Source: CAYTGM01 sp964437365 (GTDB lineage: Bacteria; Sumerlaeota; Sumerlaeia; SLMS01). Taken from it: a stretch of DNA of 64,000 nt. Of this stretch, positions 6,879 through 13,377 are shown one piece after another (positions within the stretch are counted from its first letter, which is position 1; every line of letters starts with the position of its first letter). The translations under genes and the position numbers were made by a program. The notes under the pieces are model-generated. The model made no database searches, was not told the DNA's origin, and worked only from the letters and a program-made list of their open reading frames with translations. The DNA lies in the NCBI GenBank assembly GCA_964437365.1, contig CAYTGM010000001.1:124001-188000 (forward strand), given 5' to 3'.

Positions 6879-8834
6879 TCACCCCAGCTTCAACGCCGCC
6901 CAGCTTTTTTCCGCCATTTCTTTGACAGCCGCGATTTTTTCCTGGGGCACATCTGCAAGCTCGCCGAGCTCGTTTTCGTCATAGTGGAAGATATACAACC
7001 TCGAGGCGAATTCGGGAAAGATGAGCGATGACTCACCAAAATACTCGCCGCTGCCTTCGGTGGAGACCATGACTCCCTGACCCCAATCCTGTCTGCTGTT
7101 GTTGTTCGGATTGAAGAAATAGACACGCATGTTTCCTTCGTGATCGAGCGCGACGCGGACGATGGTAATGGCGTGCCACCCAACAAAGCGTCCCTGCGAG
7201 TCGGTCGCGGCGATGCCAGCAGGCTGTGGGTGGATCACCGGCTGATTGTTATTGTAAAAGGGGTGAAAGGAAGTAAAAAAACGACGGATAAAGTCTTCGT
7301 GTTGAGTGACCTTCCCGGTAGCGACGTCAACAGCGATGGCAAAGTCGTTCCCCACCCACCAGCCATGGAATTCAGGGTTTATCCATTTGTGCGAGTCTTC
7401 GCCACGGGAGACGGTCTTACGTCCCATCTCAATGTATATACGGTCAAGGTGTGGAACAAGAACTAACGAAACCGGGTCCAGGTCCTGGCTTAAGGTTCCA
7501 GCCAGACCTTCCCCAATTTGTACAGACCGAATTCTTTCGCCCTCAAAATGCATCGAGATTTCCCCATCACGGGCGGCCCAGATTAAGAGTTGCATCAGGT
7601 AATCGGGGTCGTTGTAGGCCCACATGGAAAGAGCACGGGCGGATTGACAGGTTGGGTTCTGGCCCTGGCCCACTCCGAGCGGGCAGCCCAACATACATAA
7701 AAGTCCAGCCAGTAAATGTACCTCGGGGTCGACAGCATTCCCATATGCAGCTGAAACGAGTTCCCGTACGTCTGAGCGCGCCTTTAACTGTATTTGCCGC
7801 CACAGAGCGGGGGCCACAGCGTGAGAGTATAGAACTCCTCGTTCAAGCAGTCGTGTGAGGCCATAGGCAGCCTGTGGTGTCGCAATGGTAACAGCCTTCT
7901 TGATCAGTGTATGCACCAGATCTCGGAAGGTAAGTAAGACATCTGTTCCGGTGCTGCTGAGTCCAAGCGCAGCCGGAAGCATGGAGGGGTTATTTTCGAC
8001 CAGAAAATGAAGGAAGACGGGATGGTAAGGTGAAACAAGTCCGGTATCATGCATCGCGCGTGCAAAGCCGCTCGCCTCGGACTGAAGCATCGTGACATCC
8101 ATCGAGGCGAGTCTATCACTGTAAACGTCTATACCAGGGTCTGTTTCGGTGGCATGGGTTGGTCCGAAAAGAGCACTCACAAGACGCCACGCACCCTTGG
8201 GCGCTGAAGTCTCTGAATTCACAAGGACGACAGACATGTGTGTAATCATGGCTTTGACCTGATCAACCATGATGGGTCGCTGTCGAAGAACCAGCCATGC
8301 TTCCTCAATAACACTTTCCAGAATCTCCTCGTATCCAATGCGTTCGACGAGCAGGGCAAAAACTTCGAGGGCTCCCCGAAGACGGTGTTCACGCATCGCT
8401 TCAGTCATGCGCTGGAACGTAAAGTCAGGATTGAGTGCCATGACTCGGTTGAGAAAAGAGCGGGCATCCTGAGCCGAGAAGTGAGGATGGTCGTATATAC
8501 CTTCTGCGATCGCTAGTAGTCGAATCTCGCTGATTAATTCCAGAACAACGGTTTGCGAGGGCGCCGAGATAAGTGTTGCTGAAACCAGCGAGGGTTTTAA
8601 GTGTTCAGGTGATGCCCAATCTGTTCCTTCGAAGAGGCCTGATTTATCATACTCTTCCGCTTTTTCCAGTAAGTAGCTGGCACCCCCTGGAGTATGCAAG
8701 AGACGACCCGCCAGGTCCAATACGGGACCTATGTGAGAAGTCTTTGCAAAATTCTTCGATTCTGCGAGTCGCGTCAGATGCGTCTCAAACTCTTCTATGA
8801 GTGCTTGCAGTTGTTCTTGATGAGTAGCAGACAA
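6879..8834 (-). CDS. Unknown 651-residue protein with a cysteine-peptidase-like C-terminal half
   Basis: I do not recognise a named family. Residues 1-375 are mostly helical and repeat-like. The second half holds three blocks that look like an active site. GVGQGQNPTCQSARALSMWA (387-406) has Gln390/Gln392 ahead of Cys396. VGWHAITIVRV (551-561) has His554. VYFFNPNNNS (571-580) has Asn575. The order Gln, Cys, His-aliphatic strand, Asn is that of papain-fold cysteine peptidases and related amidases, so I infer a hydrolase or acyl-transfer domain. No signal peptide is visible, suggesting a cytoplasmic location. The start is TTG with a well-placed AAAGGA seven bases upstream. It is convergent with the small membrane gene at 6427. 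The fold call is inference; residues outside the triad do not identify a substrate. Confidence 0.7.
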   Translation of the reverse strand: MSATHQEQLQALIEEFETHLTRLAESKNFAKTSHIGPVLDLAGRLLHTPGGASYLLEKAEEYDKSGLFEGTDWASPEHLKPSLVSATLISAPSQTVVLELISEIRLLAIAEGIYDHPHFSAQDARSFLNRVMALNPDFTFQRMTEAMREHRLRGALEVFALLVERIGYEEILESVIEEAWLVLRQRPIMVDQVKAMITHMSVVLVNSETSAPKGAWRLVSALFGPTHATETDPGIDVYSDRLASMDVTMLQSEASGFARAMHDTGLVSPYHPVFLHFLVENNPSMLPAALGLSSTGTDVLLTFRDLVHTLIKKAVTIATPQAAYGLTRLLERGVLYSHAVAPALWRQIQLKARSDVRELVSAAYGNAVDPEVHLLAGLLCMLGCPLGVGQGQNPTCQSARALSMWAYNDPDYLMQLLIWAARDGEISMHFEGERIRSVQIGEGLAGTLSQDLDPVSLVLVPHLDRIYIEMGRKTVSRGEDSHKWINPEFHGWWVGNDFAIAVDVATGKVTQHEDFIRRFFTSFHPFYNNNQPVIHPQPAGIAATDSQGRFVGWHAITIVRVALDHEGNMRVYFFNPNNNSRQDWGQGVMVSTEGSGEYFGESSLIFPEFASRLYIFHYDENELGELADVPQEKIAAVKEMAEKSWAALKLG

Positions 8835-8931
8835 CCAGGGGTCCTTTCGATCAATCGATCAAGCGCTGAACAAATTCATGTGTAGCGCTGAGCGGTTTGC
8901 AGTCATGATGTCTCATTCGTACAGCGGGTGA

Positions 8932-9347
8932 CTAGACGTAGAAATCAAGCTCGCGCTGTTTGGCTGATAATTCACGCATTTGGCGGGGATCATCGCCGAA
9001 GAAGAAATTATTGCCATAATGGTTCTCGAACGCAACGCGCTTTGCACTTTCTGTTCCATGGATGCTTTCAAGTCGTGATACTCGCAAGACGTATGATTCT
9101 CTGTTTATTTATGAAGTGATAAGGCAACTTCCACACCTTCGTCGTGGGGAAGCCCAGCAGTTTCACCTGAACGCTCATTCAGTCTTTCGAAATTCCATGC
9201 CACATATGGAAGATGATTCTCCTTCGGAGCCGATTCTGCCCAGTCTGGTGCCACAAACAGGTAGTCGCGATTGAACTTATCAATGGCCTCGATGGCCCGT
9301 AGACTCGAGCCCAGCAAAGCCATTTTGCTCTTATGATGATGTATCAT
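8932..9347 (-). pseudogene. Broken ATP-grasp-like gene (N- and C-terminal pieces)
   Basis: The first part (9347 down to 9105, 80 codons) reads as the start of an ATP-grasp-like enzyme: MALLGSSLRAIEAIDKF, YLFVAPDWAE and VAWNFERLNERSGE. It then stops after GVEVALSLHK. In another frame (about 9108 down to 8932) a C-terminal-like tail follows: RVSRLESIHGTESAKRVAFE, GNNFFFGDDPRQMRELSAKQ, ending in DFYV and a TAG. The whole centre, where the ATP-binding and catalytic residues would be, is missing, so the gene is inactive through internal deletion. The family assignment rests on the N-terminal pattern as I remember it and should be treated as tentative. Confidence 0.45.
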
Positions 9348-9558
9348 ATAAGTTCTGAGCCTTTCTTTGGCTTATACCTTTGCAGGAAAGATGACTGAAA
9401 TCAAGCATCGGTTTTTCGGACTACTATTGAGATTCCATGCCATTGCCGTTTTGTGGCCATTGATGTGTATATTAATGATACTTGAAACCGAGGCAAACAC
9501 CATCGAGTCAGCTCTTATTCTCTAAAGACTCTGAGTTCGGTTGATCAGGTTAGAAATA
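9348..9558. other. Spacer without recognisable features
   Basis: No gene, RNA or clear promoter or terminator is visible between the broken ATP-grasp-like gene and the helical-repeat gene. Confidence 0.4.
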
Positions 9559-10371
9559 TTAAGAGGTGGGCTTCATGCTTTCCAAGACACGCGTCTTCTT
9601 CCCATCGTTTAATTCCACCTCGTATATCAGCATGAGTCTCTCTTCTGCTTCCACCGCGTAATTGGAATTAATACGGAAATTGGCCTCAAGAAGATCGACT
9701 CGATCCGCTAGAATCTCGCACTTCTTGAGCTTGCATAGATTGAAGAGTGTGTCGGCATTTTTCCCGGTTTGAAAGAAGTCTTCCCAGGTTCTATCTATTC
9801 CCTCATTCGTCGGCTGGGCGAGTTCATCGTCGAGTCGTTGGAGTTCAATCCCGTAGTGCTTCAAATAGGTGGAATCGAGGGGAAGCTTCCCTGCGAATTC
9901 GAGGATGCGTTTGCTGTATGAACGAGCTCCCACCGTTGTATAGGCAGCAGTAAGCAAAAGGAAGGCTTTACTGACTCCACGTTGGATATTGGGAAAAGTG
10001 TTGATGGATTCGTTAAGGCTTCCTTTTGCTTCTATCAGTGCCAGATATTCACGGGCAAGATGTGTGGCACCGTCGTGTTCTCCCGTCGCGGCCAGATAAT
10101 CTGCATACTCGATCTTCACCGGGAGGATTGAGTTCGGGTGGTTCTGAAGGAACCATTGTAAATACTTCCCTACGCAGTTTAATTTGAATTCGCAGGCCAC
10201 CAGGATGCCCCATCCAAGATGTGCCTCAACTGTTTCAGGGTTTTTCTTCTGGTAGGCGATAATCTCATCAAAGAGCTTTGTAATCTGAGCTTCATCTCGG
10301 GTGCCGAGTGTTGGCTTGAGATCTTTACCGAGCTGATCAAGGGAGCGTTTTTTCTTGAAGAAATTCAGCAT
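9559..10371 (-). CDS. Helical-repeat (TPR-like) protein of unknown function
   Basis: The protein has 270 residues and is predicted mainly helical. It contains TPR-like pairs such as AHLGWGILVACEFKLNCVGK and YADYLAATGEHDGATHLARE, where alternating small and aromatic residues mark helix packing. The N-terminus is very basic (MLNFFKKKRSLDQLGKDLKP) and there is no signal peptide or membrane segment, so it is probably cytoplasmic. TPR-like proteins are generally scaffolds for protein contacts. The partner is unknown. The ATG is preceded directly by TTCATCC heptad repeats and TTTTAAA rather than by a Shine-Dalgarno sequence, which is unusual for this window. It may be transcribed with the kinase-like gene upstream (10623-11351), 250 bp away. 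Confidence 0.6.
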   Translation of the reverse strand: MLNFFKKKRSLDQLGKDLKPTLGTRDEAQITKLFDEIIAYQKKNPETVEAHLGWGILVACEFKLNCVGKYLQWFLQNHPNSILPVKIEYADYLAATGEHDGATHLAREYLALIEAKGSLNESINTFPNIQRGVSKAFLLLTAAYTTVGARSYSKRILEFAGKLPLDSTYLKHYGIELQRLDDELAQPTNEGIDRTWEDFFQTGKNADTLFNLCKLKKCEILADRVDLLEANFRINSNYAVEAEERLMLIYEVELNDGKKTRVLESMKPTS

Positions 10372-10375
10372 TTTA

Positions 10376-10408
10376 AAAGGATGAAGGATGAAGTATGATG
10401 GATGAAAC
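10376..10408. repeat. GGATGAA heptad repeat in the leader of the TPR-like gene
   Basis: AAAAGGATGAAGGATGAAG and degenerate units lie immediately upstream of the start codon of the minus-strand gene 9559-10371. The block is inverted relative to 10616-10648, so the two can pair across about 210 bases of a leftward transcript. Confidence 0.8.
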
Positions 10409-10615
10409 CAGATGTCTCGTTCCGGCAGACGTTGACATTTTAACTGTAGAGGGAGGAAAGCAAGGTCGATAATTCATGTAGGGAATTTTCATTGTGGTCT
10501 GTCCTTCTGATATCAGGTTTCCAGGTCGTTTAACTGCCAATGTCCTTGAACCTGTTCTGATTTACGTGTATATTCATAACTTGACATATTTTTTTCTGTC
10601 TATAATAAGTCAAGT

Positions 10616-10648
10616 TCATCCTTCATCCTTCATCCTTCATCCTTTTCT
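10616..10648. repeat. GGATGAA heptad repeat at the end of the kinase-like gene
   Basis: Four perfect tandem TTCATCC units are followed by TTTT on the plus strand. Read on the minus strand, the repeat encodes the last residues (KKRMKDEG) and the stop codon of the kinase-like gene, so the array has entered the coding sequence. Confidence 0.85.
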
Positions 10649-11351
10649 TTTCCTCGCTTGTGCGTTTCTTTCCTTGTCGAAGATGTTTGATTGGTCTATA
10701 CACTTTCTTTCGCAGGGTTCTTCCCAGTCTGAGGTGCCAGGGGCGGGCTTTCCGTTCTTGATGCTCTTCTTCAGAGAGTGCTTCGCTCCCAAGGTACCAA
10801 TGTTTCAGCTTCAGAAAAGTAACACGGTCTATACGAATCGCCTGCTCAAAGATCTTCTTCTTGATGAAGCCCTGCGGGGGAGAGAAGTAAAGGCACTGTG
10901 TGAAGTCAACAATACGGGGAGAAGAAGGATCGCCGGGAGCTCTCAGAAGGTTTTTTCTTCGAAGGTCGCCATGGTTAATGCCCCGATGATGCATGGTTGC
11001 CAGCATCTCTTCGAGCTGGGCGAAATACTCAGAGTTGAGGGACTCTTCTCCTTTGATTTCCGGCACCGGTTCCGCATCAAGCAGGGTCATGGCGATGGTC
11101 CAGGGATGGGGTTGTCGAAGTGATGAGGGGAATCCTGCCAGATCCTGCAGCGCGATAATAACTCGATTCTCGCGTTTTGCAAGCCATCGGCCGAAAGTTC
11201 GTTTCTCCCAGGAGGGGCGTCGCCCCCAGGTTTTCCAGATCACGGGATGATCATCTAAACTGACGATCCAGATGTCAGGCTGGAGAAATCCCTGGCCCGC
11301 TTTGAGAAGTTTCACAGGTTCCGGGGCGTTTTCAGGAGGTGAAAGGTCCAA
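10623..11351 (-). CDS. Kdo/LPS-kinase-like protein kinase fold enzyme
   Basis: The protein has 242 residues with a minimal protein-kinase-like core. MHHRGINHGDLRRKNLL carries the H-G-D catalytic loop with the downstream Asn of the kinase fold, and PRIVDFTQCL supplies the metal-binding DF(G)-like Asp. Upstream, VIWKTWGRR could provide the ATP-anchoring Lys. This layout is closest to lipopolysaccharide core kinases (KdkA, WaaP, RfaP type) and RIO-like kinases, which phosphorylate envelope sugars on the cytoplasmic side. The C-terminal ~50 residues are highly basic, suggesting membrane contact, and the last eight are encoded by the heptad repeat. Start is TTG at 11351 with GAGAG nine bases upstream. 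A Kdo or heptose substrate is plausible but not shown. Confidence 0.65.
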   Translation of the reverse strand: MDLSPPENAPEPVKLLKAGQGFLQPDIWIVSLDDHPVIWKTWGRRPSWEKRTFGRWLAKRENRVIIALQDLAGFPSSLRQPHPWTIAMTLLDAEPVPEIKGEESLNSEYFAQLEEMLATMHHRGINHGDLRRKNLLRAPGDPSSPRIVDFTQCLYFSPPQGFIKKKIFEQAIRIDRVTFLKLKHWYLGSEALSEEEHQERKARPWHLRLGRTLRKKVYRPIKHLRQGKKRTSEEKKRMKDEG

Positions 11352-11560
11352 GCTACTGCGCTCTCAGGATGATGTTTTTGAGCTGCCAAAGCTCTATCAG
11401 GTATCCAAGTTGCCTTGTTCAGCAATGGGAAACGAGTTTTTTTCGAAATATGTGATGTCTTGTTGCCCAACACATTCAAGGTGGCCTAGAGTCTACTTTA
11501 ACGGAATCGGGTTCGATCACAATATTTAGTGATCTCGCCGGTGGAAGGAATTACACAGAA

Positions 11561-12097
11561 ATGCTGTGCGAAAAATGTCAGCAGAATGAAGTTGTCATCA
11601 AGATAACGAAGATTGTGAATGGAGTGCACGAGGAGTACAATGTCTGTTCTCAGTGTGCTGCAGAGATCAGCCCTCACCACGCCAAGATTCTCAAGAATAC
11701 GCAAAAGCAGTTGAGTGTTGAAAACCTGTTGCAGGAGCTGATCCAGAAGCATGAGGCCACTGGCGCGGCAGCTCGACCGGCCAGTGCGGATAGTGGACTG
11801 ATGTGCACATCATGCGGTCTTGATTACACCGTTTATCGCAAGACGCTGATGCTCGGCTGTCCCGAATGCTATAATGAATTCGGTGAAAAGCTGGAACGAG
11901 ATATTCGAAAAATACATGGTGCGACAGAACATCTTTCGGAAGAGAAGAAGACTGACGAGGGGCTTCGCAAAGCACAAAGTCAGCTTCGGACTCTTGAGGC
12001 CGAGTTAAACGAAGCGATCGATAAGGAAGATTTTGATCAGGCGGCACTGTTAAGAGACAAGATCGCAGAGCTGAGAAATAATATCAGTAAAGGCTGA
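11561..12097 (+). CDS. mcsA: McsA, zinc-finger and UVR-domain activator of protein arginine kinase
   Basis: The protein has 178 residues. Two N-terminal CxxC pairs (C3/C6 and C29/C32) and two further pairs (C82/C85 and C100/C103) form the zinc-binding modules of McsA. A C-terminal UVR coiled coil (about 142-174, LNEAIDKEDFDQAALLRDKI) follows. In Firmicutes McsA binds and activates the arginine kinase McsB and regulates the ClpC system. The neighbours confirm the identity: mcsB starts 48 bp downstream and clpC follows. ctsR, which usually opens this operon, is not present upstream. The 5' spacer (11352-11560) has no CIRCE or CtsR-like heptad repeat that I can see. Confidence 0.9.
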   Translation: MLCEKCQQNEVVIKITKIVNGVHEEYNVCSQCAAEISPHHAKILKNTQKQLSVENLLQELIQKHEATGAAARPASADSGLMCTSCGLDYTVYRKTLMLGCPECYNEFGEKLERDIRKIHGATEHLSEEKKTDEGLRKAQSQLRTLEAELNEAIDKEDFDQAALLRDKIAELRNNISKG

Positions 12098-12145
12098 ACG
12101 ATCATCAAAAATCACACGTATGTTTGTAAGGAAATCACGTAATTT

Positions 12146-13204
12146 ATGACCCTCCCCCCTGAGTTAACTTCATCTGAGGCGGACTGGTTCGCGTCCTCTG
12201 CACCGTTTCATCAGGTGGTTGTTACGTCGCGCGCACGCTATGCAAGAAATCTGGCGAACTTTCCCTTCGCCCCCCACGCGGAGCCGCACATGCTGGATGC
12301 TATCAATCAGGAAATTTGCCGGGCGCTCGAATCTGTCGATTACTTTGATGATTACCTCCGACTTGAGGTTGCGGATGTTGATGTAAATGGCCGGGCCTAT
12401 TTGAAAGAAGCTCGACTGATCAGTAGAGAGATGGAGCGAGGTGGAGCTCATCGAACGGTTTTTGTCAGTAGAGATTTGAAGTCATCGATTCTCATCAATG
12501 AAGAAGATCACTTGAGGATACAGTGCCTGGAAACGGGTTTTCAGATTGAAAAGGTCCAGAAGCGTCTGGGCGAAGTGCATGAGCACATTGCACGGGTCCT
12601 TTCGCTGAGCAGGCATGATCGCTATGGGTTTCTGACCGCATGTCCAACAAATGTTGGATCGGGACTGCGAGTCAGCGCTATGATGCATTTACCGGGCTTA
12701 ACGACGAGTCGTGAGCTTGAGAAGTCGCTGAAGGGTTTGCCCGAAATCGGACTGACAGTCCGCGGATTTCACGGCGAGAATTCTGAGAACGTAGGTGACT
12801 ATTACCAAATCAGCAATGAAGTGACACTTGGGATGTCTGTACAGGAAATCGAAGAGCGTTTGACGGAGGTTGTTTCAAAGCTGATTTCTCAAGAATCGGA
12901 GGCCCGATCCTTGCTCCTTTCCTCAGGAAGCGTAGGGATTCTAGATTCAATCTGGAGAAGTTTTGGAGTTCTGACCCATGCGCGAAAAATTGACTCAACG
13001 GAAGCGATGAAACTAATCAGTCGTTTACGGCTTGGCATCGAGGGCAACTTCTTTCCTGGCCTCACCCATGAGAAGCTCAATCAGCTTATTCTTGAGATTC
13101 AACCAGGACATCTGATTTTTCGTCACGGAGCTTCCGATGAGCCAACAGAGAGAGATTCTATCAGAGCTGAGCTCATTCGAAACTATTTGAGTAACCTGAA
13201 TTAA
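12146..13204 (+). CDS. mcsB: McsB, protein arginine kinase
   Basis: The protein has 352 residues, the usual length. It has the phosphagen-kinase fold signatures of McsB: VVTSRARYARNLANFPF near the start (ATP-phosphate-binding Arg), NEEDHLRIQCLETGF, LTACPTNVGSGLRVSAMMHL and GDYYQISNEVTLGMS. The catalytic Glu and Cys-containing loop (CPTN) are intact, so the enzyme should be active. McsB phosphorylates arginines on aberrant proteins; phospho-arginine is the degradation tag recognised by the ClpC N-domain. It is co-oriented with mcsA and followed by clpC after 173 bp, where a possible separate promoter lies. Confidence 0.95.
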   Translation: MTLPPELTSSEADWFASSAPFHQVVVTSRARYARNLANFPFAPHAEPHMLDAINQEICRALESVDYFDDYLRLEVADVDVNGRAYLKEARLISREMERGGAHRTVFVSRDLKSSILINEEDHLRIQCLETGFQIEKVQKRLGEVHEHIARVLSLSRHDRYGFLTACPTNVGSGLRVSAMMHLPGLTTSRELEKSLKGLPEIGLTVRGFHGENSENVGDYYQISNEVTLGMSVQEIEERLTEVVSKLISQESEARSLLLSSGSVGILDSIWRSFGVLTHARKIDSTEAMKLISRLRLGIEGNFFPGLTHEKLNQLILEIQPGHLIFRHGASDEPTERDSIRAELIRNYLSNLN

Positions 13205-13240
13205 GCGGGAAGGTTCAGTCAATTTACATTCGAGCAGCAA

Positions 13241-13269
13241 TTGACGAACACACTCAGAGGCACTATGCT
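13241..13269 (+). promoter_or_regulatory. Possible sigma70-type promoter ahead of clpC
   Basis: TTGACG (13241-13246) and TATGCT (13264-13269) are spaced by exactly 17 bases in the mcsB-clpC spacer. The fit is partial, so this is a candidate only. It would allow clpC expression apart from mcsAB. Confidence 0.35.
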
Positions 13270-13361
13270 TCAATAGTGAGGGAAGATTGGAAAGATTAAG
13301 AAGCGGTAATGATTACATGACGTTTGTACATAATAACCTCGAACAGAGTAGAAGAAAGATC

Positions 13362-13367
13362 AGGAGG
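13362..13367 (+). promoter_or_regulatory. Ribosome-binding site that sets the clpC start
   Basis: AGGAGG ends 10 bases ahead of ATG 13378. It argues against the upstream in-frame TTG at 13324 and for a protein beginning MPLNDTPFTPGW. Confidence 0.8.
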
Positions 13368-13377
13368 ACCTGACATT

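Noticed and set aside
10581..10606. TTGACA...TATAAT on the plus strand as a strong promoter
   Set aside because: Spacing is only 14 bases, and it would read antisense into the kinase-like gene. It is also part of an ACTTGAC/GTCAAGT inverted repeat at the end of the gene.
10494..11123. 209-codon plus-strand frame opposite the kinase-like gene
   Set aside because: It is antisense to a gene with clear kinase motifs and has Phe/Ser/Leu-rich shadow composition.
11352..11560. CIRCE or CtsR operator ahead of mcsA
   Set aside because: No TTAGCACTC/GAGTGCTAA pair or direct heptad repeat of the CtsR type is present.
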